Positions 42,138 to 51,350 are shown, numbered from the stretch's first letter. The stretch is 64,000 bases of DNA from Diabrotica undecimpunctata (GCF_040954645.1 NC_092806.1:128176952-128240951); one strand, 5' to 3'. Translations and numbers: made by a program. The notes: generated by a model not told the origin, from the letters alone.

Positions 42138-45100
42138 TTGCCCCCCTCTCAAAAGATGGTTCCTCCTGGAACCTTGTTGGGACTAGAACTGGAACGGTAT
42201 GCTGGTATCGGCAACTGGACCCTCTTTTACAACTTCCAGTTGTATAAAAATGACAAGGGACGGTTTTCTCTCCGCACCAGTAACTATGCGGATTGCAACA
42301 GACTAACACCTGGACTTCGGTGTCTTTAAAGATCTCCTCCACCATATTTCGGATAACTCTCCAATCTAATTGGCGGCACTCCAACTTTGGCATGGCTAAC
42401 TTTTGCACGTCGGACTCTAGTACGTGCCCTCTCAATTGAAGTAAGGCTTCCCATACATCTCGGTAGGTAGGTTGGTCACGGGCAGTGTCTTTTGTTACCA
42501 GGTAGAAAAGGTAACGTGATGCATCTTGGAGTTTCAAGGTTTTACCGGGAGCTGGCACTTGGCATTGAAGTTCTGCAACTCGACCAAACTTCCTTCGAAA
42601 GACGGATGCCAACCCTGGTGCGTCTTTGATACTGGCCGGGATGGTAAGGGCCAGCGAGTAGTCATCGGGGAGCGCGAGTAGATCTTGCTTTTCTTCAGTG
42701 GTAACACCATGTCTCGCTTTACCGGTACCTCCATAGGCACCCATGAATTCCTCAAACGTGAGGTCAGACACATCTTGGACTTGGTTTACTTCCACTTCTT
42801 CATCTACGTCGTGGTCACCTTCGAAAGATGCCAACCGGTTATGGTGTACTATCATCGGTTTTCCCCTCGGAATCTTGCTTATTCGGTAGATGACATCGTT
42901 GATCTTCTCCATGATGAGGTATGGACCTTCCCAAAACTGCTGCAATTTGGGAGAACAACCTTTTCGCTTCTTGGGATTATACAGCCATACTTTGTCGTTC
43001 TTCTTAAAGCAACCCTTTTCGGCTTGTGTATCGTACCGTTTCTTCATTCGGTCGCTAGCGATCTGAAGGTGGGAACGGACCAACTCATGTACATCGTCCA
43101 TTCTTCTTCGTAATTCGATCACATAATCTTCACCTGCTACATCTTCTCCAGGTCGACACCCAAATTCTAGATCACAAGGTAGTCGCATTTCGCGTCCGAA
43201 TAGGACTCTGGCTGGTGTCTGGCCCGTTGATTCGTTAACAGCAGATCTGTAGGCCATTGTGAAGAACGGAAGGTATTGGTCCCAGTCTCGCTGATGATCG
43301 GACACCATCTTTGTCAAATACTTGCCAACTGTCCTATTCATTCGTTCTACCATACCATCCGATTGCGGATGATACGCGGTAGTTCTTGTTTTCTTCATGC
43401 CTAGTCTATCACATATTCCTTGGAATAGATCACTTTCGAAGTTCCTGCCTTGGTCACTATGGATCTCCAAAGGCACTCCAAATCGGCTGATATATTCTTG
43501 GATCAACTTATCTGCAACGGTGGCGGCCTTCTGGTCTGGAAGTGCGTAAATCTCGACCCACTTAGTGAAGTAATCCATTACTACCAACATGTACTTGCCC
43601 CCATTTTCACTTTCTGGAAATGGCCCTGCAATGTCCAAAGCTATTCTTTCAAACGGGCTTCCAACATTATATTGTCTCATAGGAGCTCTCCTTTTCCGGT
43701 GAGGCCCGTTACTCGTAGCACAAATAGTACATTTCTTACACCAGTCTTTTACGTCGTCGGAACTGTTCATCCAATAAAACCGTTCCCGAATTCGCTGAAG
43801 GGTTTTCCTTACACCAAAATGCCCTCCCGATGGACTGTCGTGTAACTGACGAAGTACTTCGGCTATTCTGCTCTTTGGGATCACCAACTGTCTTCTCTTC
43901 TCTGAACCGTCATCATTTTCCAGGACTCGTTTGAGCAAGCCATCTTCGATGATAAATGAGTCCCACTGGGCCCAATACGTCTTAACTACTGAGCATAGGT
44001 TTGATATTTCCTGCCAAGGTGGTCGACGGTTTTCCTCTTTCCATTTTCGGATTTTCTGTATAACTGGATCTCTCTCTTGTTCTTCCCTTATCTTAGTAGG
44101 CGTCCAGTCGTCGTTGACAATCGTCGTTCTTAGCACTGCTGCTTCCTTGGATTCCGTTTTGTTGCAGTGGGAACACTCTGCTGGGCATGGCCTTCTGGAA
44201 AGAGAATCAGCGTTTCTGTGGCTAACTCCGGCCCGGTGCTCAATCTTAAAATGGTATTCTTGGAGTCGTTCGATCCACCTGGCTATCTGACCCTCTGGAT
44301 TCTTAAACTGCATCAACCACTTAAGGGCGGCATGGTCGGTTCGGATTAGAAACTTTCTGCCATAGAGGTATTGGTAGAAGTGCTCTACTGATTTAACTAC
44401 TGCTAGAAGTTCTCTTCTCGTGACGCAATAATTCCGCTCAGGTTTTGAAAGGACTTTACTAAAATATCCGAGGACTCGTTCCTGTCCTCCTTGAATCTGA
44501 GACAGCACTCCTCCAATTCCCACGTTACTTGCATCCGTATCTAAGATGAACTCTCCTTCTGGCAGTGGATACCCCAAAATTGGTGCGGTTATTAAATGCT
44601 TTTTCAACGTTTCAAAGGCATTTTGGCAGTCTATATCCCAGCGGTATTCTCTTGCTTCCTCTGTAAGTCGCGTTAATGGCTTAGCGATATCTGCAAACTT
44701 CTTAATAAACCTCCGGTAGTAAGTACATAGTCCAAGAAAACTTCTCACTTGATGTTTGTCAGTTGGTTTTGGCCATTCCTTAATGGAATCGATTTTTCCC
44801 TTATCCACGGCCACTCCTTCTTTACTGACTATATGACCCAGATAATTGACTTTACCTTGAAATAGCTGGCACTTCTTGGGGTTTAGCATCAATTGGGCAG
44901 CTTTAAGTCGATTAAAAATGTTTTCTAAATTCCTCAAATGATCTTCGAATGTCTCCCCCAAGACGATTATGTCATCTAAATAAACCAGGCATGTTTTCCA
45001 AGATAACCCTCTCAACACATTTTCCATAAGCCTCTCAAATGTCGCAGGAGCATTACAAAGTCCAAATGGCATAACGTTGAATTGCCACAATCCAGATCCT

Positions 45101-46284
45101 GTGGTGAAGGCTGTCTTTTCTTTATCGACTGGGTCCATTTCTACCTGCCAGTATCCAGACTTCAAATCTAAAGTAGAAAACAATTTACTTCCAGCCAATG
45201 TGTCCAATGTGTCATCGATCCGAGGCAGAGGATAACTATCTTTCTTGGTAACGTTGTTCAGCAAACGGTAATCCACACAGAACCTCGTCGTTCCGTCTTT
45301 CTTCTTAACCAGGACCACCGGAGAGACCCATGGGCTCGTAGAAGGTTCTATCACCCCGTCTTTCTTCATTTCCTGAACAATCGTTTCAGCTTCCTCTCTT
45401 TTCGCCTGTGGTAATCGTCGAGCTGTTTGACGAATTGGCTTAGCATTACCAGTATCAATTTTATGCTTAACAACCGTAGTTCTTCCCGTCTTTCCTCCTT
45501 TCGGTACGAAAATATCACGATACTGCCGAAGAAATTCCCTTAATTTCCTTTTCTCCATCTGATTTAGAGACTGTCCTGCAACTGCAACCATTTGGTCGAA
45601 TTTATCGTTGGAATTATCAGATGTTGTCGCCTGACGGATTATGGATGTCACAGGTACACAAGTTCCTACTTTTGTCTCTTTCTTTATGGTCACTGGGTAG
45701 TCGTTGACATTGATAAGTCTCACAGGAATTTCCTTAGCCGAAGTCACCAATTCCTTTCCAATTATGATTCCACGGCCAACCTCATCGTCGTGGTTCCAAG
45801 GCTCCATCATAACAGGTCTCCCTTCGTCCACAAATCCCTGTAGCCGCGCTACTATGATCGTTTCGCTTCTCGCAGGCACGACTGTATCTTCTGTAATGGC
45901 TGCTTGCACAGTGTTGTCATTATGTGGATGGAGAAATACCTCCTCGTTGCCAACTTTGATTACCTTATTCTTAAAATCCAATTGGAATCCATGCATATTC
46001 ATTACGTCCATTCCTAATATAACATCCTCTTCGATGTCAGCAACTATAACAGTATGGACGAACTTTTCTGCTCCAATTCCCAATTGTACCTGGATTTCTC
46101 CATGAATGTTGGCATTTTCACCTGTAGCGGTCCGAAGTCGTAACCTCGTTGGTAACAGTTTCTTTCGGCTGTTTATAACTGTCGGGCGTATAATGGTTCT
46201 GGTCGCTCCGGTATCCACCAACAACGTATGCTTTTTACCATTTATGTCTCCATCTACATATACACTATCTTCACGACATTTCAA
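42106..46284 (-). CDS. Gypsy Pol polyprotein with C-terminal macro domain and CCCH finger
   Basis: In order: an aspartic protease (LLVDTGATRTII, D24); a reverse transcriptase with YLDD at 435-438; RNase H; an integrase with an HHCC zinc region (H...H...CKKCTIC) and a perfect D884, D944, 35-residue spacing, E980 triad; and a GPY/F-type module (FWEGPYLIMEKI). Beyond the usual end, about residues 1206-1330 read as a TARG1/OARD1-like macro domain (APGLASVFRRKFGRVAEL, YLFYLVTKDTARDQPTY, LAMPKLECRQLDW, EIFKDTEVQVLV). A CCCH finger follows: C1344-x7-C1352-x5-C1358-x3-H1362. The frame continues upstream of the TTG at 46284 to a stop near 46402, so Pol is probably made by -1 frameshifting from gag, which it overlaps by about 45 nt. 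No env was found. Confidence 0.9.
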   Translation of the reverse strand: MKCREDSVYVDGDINGKKHTLLVDTGATRTIIRPTVINSRKKLLPTRLRLRTATGENANIHGEIQVQLGIGAEKFVHTVIVADIEEDVILGMDVMNMHGFQLDFKNKVIKVGNEEVFLHPHNDNTVQAAITEDTVVPARSETIIVARLQGFVDEGRPVMMEPWNHDDEVGRGIIIGKELVTSAKEIPVRLINVNDYPVTIKKETKVGTCVPVTSIIRQATTSDNSNDKFDQMVAVAGQSLNQMEKRKLREFLRQYRDIFVPKGGKTGRTTVVKHKIDTGNAKPIRQTARRLPQAKREEAETIVQEMKKDGVIEPSTSPWVSPVVLVKKKDGTTRFCVDYRLLNNVTKKDSYPLPRIDDTLDTLAGSKLFSTLDLKSGYWQVEMDPVDKEKTAFTTGSGLWQFNVMPFGLCNAPATFERLMENVLRGLSWKTCLVYLDDIIVLGETFEDHLRNLENIFNRLKAAQLMLNPKKCQLFQGKVNYLGHIVSKEGVAVDKGKIDSIKEWPKPTDKHQVRSFLGLCTYYRRFIKKFADIAKPLTRLTEEAREYRWDIDCQNAFETLKKHLITAPILGYPLPEGEFILDTDASNVGIGGVLSQIQGGQERVLGYFSKVLSKPERNYCVTRRELLAVVKSVEHFYQYLYGRKFLIRTDHAALKWLMQFKNPEGQIARWIERLQEYHFKIEHRAGVSHRNADSLSRRPCPAECSHCNKTESKEAAVLRTTIVNDDWTPTKIREEQERDPVIQKIRKWKEENRRPPWQEISNLCSVVKTYWAQWDSFIIEDGLLKRVLENDDGSEKRRQLVIPKSRIAEVLRQLHDSPSGGHFGVRKTLQRIRERFYWMNSSDDVKDWCKKCTICATSNGPHRKRRAPMRQYNVGSPFERIALDIAGPFPESENGGKYMLVVMDYFTKWVEIYALPDQKAATVADKLIQEYISRFGVPLEIHSDQGRNFESDLFQGICDRLGMKKTRTTAYHPQSDGMVERMNRTVGKYLTKMVSDHQRDWDQYLPFFTMAYRSAVNESTGQTPARVLFGREMRLPCDLEFGCRPGEDVAGEDYVIELRRRMDDVHELVRSHLQIASDRMKKRYDTQAEKGCFKKNDKVWLYNPKKRKGCSPKLQQFWEGPYLIMEKINDVIYRISKIPRGKPMIVHHNRLASFEGDHDVDEEVEVNQVQDVSDLTFEEFMGAYGGTGKARHGVTTEEKQDLLALPDDYSLALTIPASIKDAPGLASVFRRKFGRVAELQCQVPAPGKTLKLQDASRYLFYLVTKDTARDQPTYRDVWEALLQLRGHVLESDVQKLAMPKLECRQLDWRVIRNMVEEIFKDTEVQVLVCCNPHSYWCGEKTVPCHFYTTGSCKRGSSCRYQHTVPVLVPTRFQEEPSFERGAMLRKNMSHSF
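42138..42150 (-). other. Gypsy polypurine tract
   Basis: GAGAGGGGGGCAA on the minus strand directly precedes the 3' LTR and would prime second-strand DNA synthesis. Here it is also coding (ERGA in Pol). Confidence 0.85.
42285..42665 (-). other. Macro (ADP-ribose-binding-like) domain within Pol
   Basis: Residues about 1207-1333 follow the TARG1/OARD1 layout. A substrate-loop-like segment is followed by FRRKFG (family: FKKKFG), an inner strand YLVTK with the Lys used as catalytic residue in TARG1, PTY, a helix, and SMP-like AMP, then LDW and a final EIFKDT strand. The Gly-rich GCGLD loop that supplies the catalytic Asp in TARG1 is shortened to ECRQ-LDW, so hydrolase activity may be lost while ADP-ribose binding remains possible. 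The assignment is by motif recognition, not by a search. Confidence 0.75.
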
Positions 46285-46355
46285 AGAAGCTATTAGTATG
46301 AGAGGGTCTTTGGAAAAGTTCTGGGTCGAAGCTGCCCCCCTAAGGCTGACCCGTT

Positions 46356-47600
46356 CTAGTTTTCCTGATGGTGAGTTTCTTGATTTGCGTCGTACCTAGG
46401 GTGCTTACAGGAGCTTCGTACGTGTCCTATTTCGCCACAATTCCAGCATCTGATGGTCTTCGTTTTCTTGTATGTCATGCTTTTCATCATATTAACGAGC
46501 TGGTCAAGTTTATCTTCATCTCCTTCCTCTTTTACAGTCCTAACTTTACTGTACCCGCCAGAGGCCTGCGTAGCTGACTCGTATTCGAGGGCGGCGGATA
46601 AGACATCAACCAGCGTCTTGTGACGAGCTAATCGTAGTGTTCTCTGCATTTCATGATCACGAAGACCATCAATAAACGTTTGAACGGCCAATTTTTCCAT
46701 CATGTCTTCGGGAGCTGTTGGATAAGCATATCGTACTAATCTGGCAATATCTACCTCATATTCTTGAAGAGCCTCATCTTTCTTCTGTCTACGATTTTTA
46801 AGCTGCGACTGATATACATGCTCCAAATGTTCGTGGCCATATCGCATATTTAACCTCTTCTTCAGTTGTTCGAAATCATCGGTCTCCTCTACTGCTATGG
46901 TCTGAAGCACATCTAAGGCATCTCCTCGAAGAGCGATAGTCAGGTTTACCGCCTTTTCTTTTTCAGACCATCCATTTGCTCTTGCGGCTGATTCGAACTG
47001 TTTCATGTAGTTGTTCCATGACGATTTTCCATCGAAAGTTGGGACTTTCACATGGACAGAACCTCCACTTCCTTCAAATTTCGGCCGTGTTTCCAACTTA
47101 CATTTCGTCTCTTCTTCTTTTGTCTCCACTGTAATTGGATTGTTTCCTCTCTCTGCTGTCCCTGTTTCCTCCATCTTCCTTTCCATCTCTTTAATCTTTT
47201 CTTCGAAGGCCAACATATCGGCAGCAACTTGGTTTTTTAACGAAGACACTCTATCGTCAAGAGCAGATATCTCTGAAGTGACTTTAGAGATGTTAGCAGA
47301 AACTTTGCTTTCCAGAGAAGAAATCTCGTTAGAAACTTTGCTTTCTAAAGAAGCGATGTTGCCGGATACTTTGTTCTCCAATGATGCGATGTCGCCGGAA
47401 ACTTTGTTCTCTAATTTCGAAATCGACGAGATGACAGCATCTTCAAATATATAAGTCTCTGGATCTAGTCCTTCTTCTAGCAAAGCGTTCTTTAGTCGTT
47501 GGACTAACTCAGCCTTTTTTCCGGTAGAAGCTAATTCTCTGTCTTCGAGATGTCTTCTTAAATTAGTCACTGTCAGCTCATAAATCGTAGCCATTTTCAC
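46356..47600 (-). CDS. Gypsy Gag with SAP domain and zinc knuckle
   Basis: This 414-residue frame starts at a true ATG close to the primer binding site. Residues about 5-42 (LTVTNLRRHLEDRELASTGK, then LVQRLKNALLEEG) form a SAP-like nucleic-acid-binding helix pair, an unusual start for Gag. Residues about 55-150 are a coiled coil built from about 11-residue repeats (SLENKVSGDIA, SLENKVSGNIA, SLESKVSNEIS). Residues about 185-350 are the retrotransposon Gag core (VPTFDGKSSWNNYMKQFESA). The CCHC knuckle is CWNCGEIGHVRSSC (about 389-402). It forms the particle and packages RNA. It is followed by pol in the -1 frame. Confidence 0.9.
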   Translation of the reverse strand: MKMATIYELTVTNLRRHLEDRELASTGKKAELVQRLKNALLEEGLDPETYIFEDAVISSISKLENKVSGDIASLENKVSGNIASLESKVSNEISSLESKVSANISKVTSEISALDDRVSSLKNQVAADMLAFEEKIKEMERKMEETGTAERGNNPITVETKEEETKCKLETRPKFEGSGGSVHVKVPTFDGKSSWNNYMKQFESAARANGWSEKEKAVNLTIALRGDALDVLQTIAVEETDDFEQLKKRLNMRYGHEHLEHVYQSQLKNRRQKKDEALQEYEVDIARLVRYAYPTAPEDMMEKLAVQTFIDGLRDHEMQRTLRLARHKTLVDVLSAALEYESATQASGGYSKVRTVKEEGDEDKLDQLVNMMKSMTYKKTKTIRCWNCGEIGHVRSSCKHPRYDANQETHHQEN

Positions 47601-47649
47601 AATTATTTTATATTCACTTGTATTATTATTATAAGTCTAATTTATGTTC

Positions 47650-47667
47650 GATCTCACTCTGACACCA
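47650..47667 (-). other. Gypsy primer binding site
   Basis: TGGTGTCAGAGTGAGATC on the minus strand, two bases after the 5' LTR, begins with TGG as required to pair with a tRNA CCA end. The tRNA was not identified. Confidence 0.7.
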
Positions 47668-47669
47668 TT

Positions 47670-48053
47670 TGTTGTGAATTTATTAATTGTTAAGTCTTTA
47701 ATTTATAATGTCTTGTTCTTATCTTAATTCATTAAAAAGCACAATGACTGATATTTATTTATTTTCACTAAACATACATAATTTATTAAAAAGCGAACGT
47801 AACATTTTATCGCGAGCGCGTCGTCCGAATTAACTGTCCCTTCCAAATAAAGTTCCGTTATTATATACCAGTGCCGTTATCTCGAAAAATCCAAAACCTT
47901 CGATGGCGAAACGGTAAAGGCAAACTGGATTTCCCTCGCACTGGTTCTGGAAGGTCGCTCAGGTAAATCGAGGCCTCTCGTAATCTCTACAACATATTAG
48001 AATAAAAACATGTTTTAAAGGTTAAAAACTATGACTCATATTTTTACGTAACA
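47670..48053 (-). repeat. Gypsy 5' LTR
   Basis: 384 bp, the same length and, as far as I can see, the same sequence as the 3' LTR. Confidence 0.95.
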
Positions 48054-48225
48054 GTATATATATCTAGGACAAGCAATCAGAGCTAACAGAGAAAATCAAA
48101 CAGCCGAAATATCGAGACGAGTAAGAATGGGATAGGCAGCGTTCGGCAAACTTTCTTACGTTCTAAAAAATCAAACAATCCCTCTATACTTACGAAGCAA
48201 GGTATATAACTCCTGTATAATACCG

Positions 48226-48636
48226 GTGCTCACCTACGGAGCACAGACATGGACATTTACACAGGCCAATTTGGATAGGATAAGGAAGGCACAAAGAGCG
48301 ATGGAGAGACAAATTTTGGGTATATCACTTAAAGATAGAAAACGTAACCAGTGGATCAGAACCAGAACAAAGACAGTAGACCTGATAGAACAAGCAGCAA
48401 AACTGAAATGGAAATGGGCTGGACACAATGAACGTCTCCAAGACAGACGATGGAACAATGCCATCGGAAAGTGGCGTCCATACAATGCAAAGAGATCAAG
48501 AGGCAGACCACAGATGAGGTGGAAAGATGACATCAGGAAACAAGGAGGTCCCACATGGCAGAGAACAGCTCAATACAGGGAAAGATGGAGAGAACTGGGG
48601 GAGACCTACATCCAACAATGGAAGGATAGAGAATAG
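48226..48636 (+). pseudogene. RTE C-terminus right of the gypsy insertion
   Basis: This 136-codon frame (LTYGAQTWTFTQANLDRIRK, WKWAGHNERLQDRRWNNAIG, RSRGRPQMRWKDDIRK, YIQQWKDRE) is the end of the RTE protein whose RT box lies at 41478-41753. It ends at a natural stop (48634-48636). Confidence 0.85.
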
Positions 48637-48650
48637 GTTAAAAAAATCCT

Positions 48651-48984
48651 ATTATTTATGTGATATGTTTTGTCTTATTTATTAAATGTTCATAATTATT
48701 TTAGTCTTTTGTATTTCAAAATAATAATCTCAATAAATCACTGTATGACCGAGAACTGTCAATTTTGAAATACGTTTGTGCCATATCTAATTGGCAAATA
48801 TTTTACGTGTTTGGTTCATACGCTGGTGTATATGAGTTCGAATCTCAATATAAATTTCCTTTTTTATTTTTGAAATATTTAAAAACCCCAAGTTAATTTT
48901 ATTAAATATATGTAATATACGCAAAAATGCTAAATTTTAAAATAAAATGAAAATTTACAACATAATCCGAGTTGTTGGTTTTTT
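48651..48984. other. AT-rich spacer
   Basis: Nothing was recognised. Confidence 0.4.
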
Positions 48985-49640
48985 ATGCGTGTTCGACGTT
49001 GGAAATTTGTGTGTATTCGTATATATTGTGTGAATCGGCAACATCATTGCATATGTAAGATATAGGTAAGATAGAGGCAGAAGATATATTTTCTCTCTCT
49101 TTCCCTCTCGAGAATAAAAATGTTACTTTTGTAAACATATTTAATATTTATTAATATTATTATTTTTTTATTAATATTATTATCATGGTAAATTAAACAT
49201 ATGCGTAAGTTATGTATATTGTCATTTTTAAATACTTATGAATATTGCATTTTAATTTGTATTCTATTATAATATTGAATTATGTGGCAGTGTATTGTAT
49301 TGTATTTTTATATTAATAACAAAATTAACAATGAATTTTATTGCAAAGTATGTGTAAAAAATTTTTTTGCATTCAACTCCTTTTATACATATATGAAAAT
49401 AAAAATATATATTTTCATTAAAATATTGATTCAATCCTTCATTTACTTACTATACTCCCATTACAGGTCAAATGTTTATATACAGCAAACGATGTACCAT
49501 ATACCTGTATACCTAATTATTTTTCTCTTTCTGCTATCTCTTACCTATAGCATTACATATGTAATGATTGTGCAGATTGACTCCCATAAAAATTTGTAAC
49601 GGCGAACGCGTGTATAGAAGTATAACTTCTACCGGCAGTC
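48985..49640. repeat. MITE-like element with about 100-bp inverted ends
   Basis: The left part (48985-49130) and the reverse complement of the right part (about 49490-49640) share TTACATATGTAA-type, GTGAATCGGC/GAGTCAATCTGC and GCGTGTTCG/GCGTTCGCC segments in the same order. The right tip is AGAAGTATAACTTCT. A second copy of the left end lies at 41233-41383. No protein is encoded. Confidence 0.55.
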
Positions 49641-50447
49641 CCACTGGACTGCCACACCCGCTTGTCTGCTTTTTTTTTCATTTCCCCTTGTTTTTGATAT
49701 AGCCTGCAATAGATACCAATTTGGGACACCATGTACAATAATACTTTTAATTTTTATTTTAAATATTATCCAAAAATGTGCTAAATTGAATCATAATGAT
49801 ATTGAAGTCAAATATTTTATAACAATTTTTATAACAACATTAGATTTTGCTGATAATTTAGTAACGTTAAAAGAAAAATAATGTCTTAATATATTAAAAT
49901 CTTCTGACCACCCTGTTAGTTGGTTTAATGTAATAAATGTTCCAGTAAATGTTGTTTTGTTGTCCTAGATTCTTACATTGTTACACACTCATCAATCATA
50001 ATAACTATGCACCTAAAAATACCATTCACAAACCTCTTAAAGATAGCTGTAAATTGTTTGAAAGCTGGGAAATTATCAATGGGCGACATAAGTGTAGCTA
50101 TTCCCAGACTCTATTTTACGGCCAGTCGTCAGAATAATGTGATTTAAAATAGGACAAAACGATTATGACCTGTACGTTGAATTGAATATGGTTTGGTACA
50201 GTATTTTAAGGTATGCTTTGATGATTTAGCCGTAAAGGAGACTTTAAATTTAAAGTTACCTTTAACTATAAATTTTCATTTCATTATCGATTTAAATCTT
50301 TTTACCAAAAGAAATTTTTAACTCTTAACTGAGGATTTCGGACCTGTAAGTTGCTAAAGTTTCCTTGAAAGGGAACATAACCTAGTTATAAGATATTTTT
50401 AATATTGTATTTATATGTTTATTATCTTTCTTGTATTTATATGTTGT
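49641..50447. other. AT-rich stretch, nothing recognised
   Basis: No gene or repeat family was recognised. Confidence 0.4.
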
Positions 50448-50461
50448 AACTTTTGAGGTTA

Positions 50462-51350
50462 CAACCGGGACAACTTCTTGTACACATTAAGCTTTGCAGA
50501 TGACCAAGTGGTAACGGCTCAAGATGAAGAAGATCTGTGCTATATGCTCCGAAAATTAGAAAAGGAATACACAAAAAATGGACTGGAAATAAATCTAGAG
50601 AAGACCGAATATTTAACAACAGAGCAAGAACCAGAATACACAAAAAATGGAGTGGAAATAAATCTAGAAAAGACCGAATATTTAACAACAGAGCAAGAAC
50701 CAGTGAGAAACTTGGAAATGGACGATAATAGGGAAATTAACGGCACTGACAAATTCAAATATTTAGGATTTATGCTCGAAAAAAATGGAACCACCGAGCA
50801 AGAGATAACCAGCAGATTAGCACAGACAAGAACATGTATTAAACAAATGAACGGGGTACTGTGGGATAGACAGATTACCAGAAATACAAAGAAGAGAATC
50901 TATAACACCTTGGTACGCAGTATAATGACCTATGGAGCAGAGAATTGGGTAATAAATAAACGAAACAGGTCCAAAATCACAGCAACTGAAATGGAGTTCA
51001 TGAGAAGAAGTTGCAGAGTGACAAAAATGGATCGTATCAGAAATGAGGAGATAAAACGAAGAATGGCAGTAGAACAAGACATACTCAGCTACATCGAAGA
51101 AAAACGTTTAATTTGGTATGGACATGTGAGAAGAACAGATCATACGAGGTGGATAGCAAAGATTTCGGATTGAAGCCCAATAGGAAGAAGAAAAAGAGGT
51201 AGACCCGAAGATCATGGAGGGATGAAGTGGACGAGGCCATGGAAAGACGAGACCTTAGAGATGGAGAATGGCAGAACAGAAAGGACTGGAGACGTTTGCT
51301 GAAAGAAGGAAGGTGGCGACAGCTGTAAAAATCCTTATATAGGTAGATAG
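50462..51350 (+). mobile_element. 5'-truncated RTE-like element with perfect TSD (copy F)
   Basis: A perfect 14-bp duplication (AACTTTTGAGGTTA at 50448-50461 and 51351-51364) brackets it. It begins a few residues before the RT box and ends after RRKRGRP with a short UTR. It is a recent insertion. Confidence 0.9.
50478..51173 (+). pseudogene. RTE RT C-terminal part with in-frame 69-bp duplication
   Basis: The frame starts MYTLSFADDQVVTAQDEEDL (catalytic FADD). It then holds two tandem copies of a 23-residue unit (EYTKNGLEINLEKTEYLTTE, then QEP), with only one substitution visible between them. It continues through IMTYGAENWVINKRNRSKIT and LIWYGHVRRTDHTRWIAKIS. A frameshift near 51170 detaches the RRKRGRP end (about 51180-51330). 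The duplication would put an extra copy of a conserved strand in the palm. Confidence 0.8.

Larger units (their letters stand above)
41754..48053 (-). mobile_element. Intact Ty3/gypsy LTR retrotransposon with macro-domain Pol
   Basis: It spans 6300 bp with two 384-bp LTRs that look identical base for base, flanked by a GTAT duplication (41750-41753 and 48054-48057). It has a primer binding site, a polypurine tract, and intact gag and pol. Both frames are open and the LTRs match, so insertion was recent. Transcription is expected from the right LTR toward the left. Confidence 0.95.
41478..48650 (+). mobile_element. RTE-like copy interrupted by the gypsy element
   Basis: The left piece (41478-41753) carries LNHLRYADDILLISSERQEL (catalytic YADD), KGLKINFNKTKVMTN and IEQVNEY. 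The right piece (from 48058) resumes with IYLGQAIRANRENQTAEISR and runs to the end (48636, YIQQWKDRE). Removing 41754-48053 and one GTAT restores the reading order exactly. The copy is 5'-truncated at the TA repeat. One stop follows RRVRMG in the right piece. It is the same family as 26641-27545. Confidence 0.85.

Noticed and set aside
42685..43113. Plus-strand open frames inside the gypsy and BEL elements
   Set aside because: These and similar plus-strand frames (43450-43845, 45704-46105, 47011-47454, 163-402, 3310-3663) are antisense shadows of intact gag and pol genes.
42106..46284. ATG-like start of gypsy Pol at 46284
   Set aside because: The codon there is TTG and the frame is open further upstream to about 46402, so I do not treat it as a real initiation site.
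41233..49640. One giant transposon bounded by GAAGTTATAC...GTATAACTTC ends
   Set aside because: A second copy of the left end at 48985 pairs better with the right end at 49640, so two separate copies of a small repeat explain it more simply.
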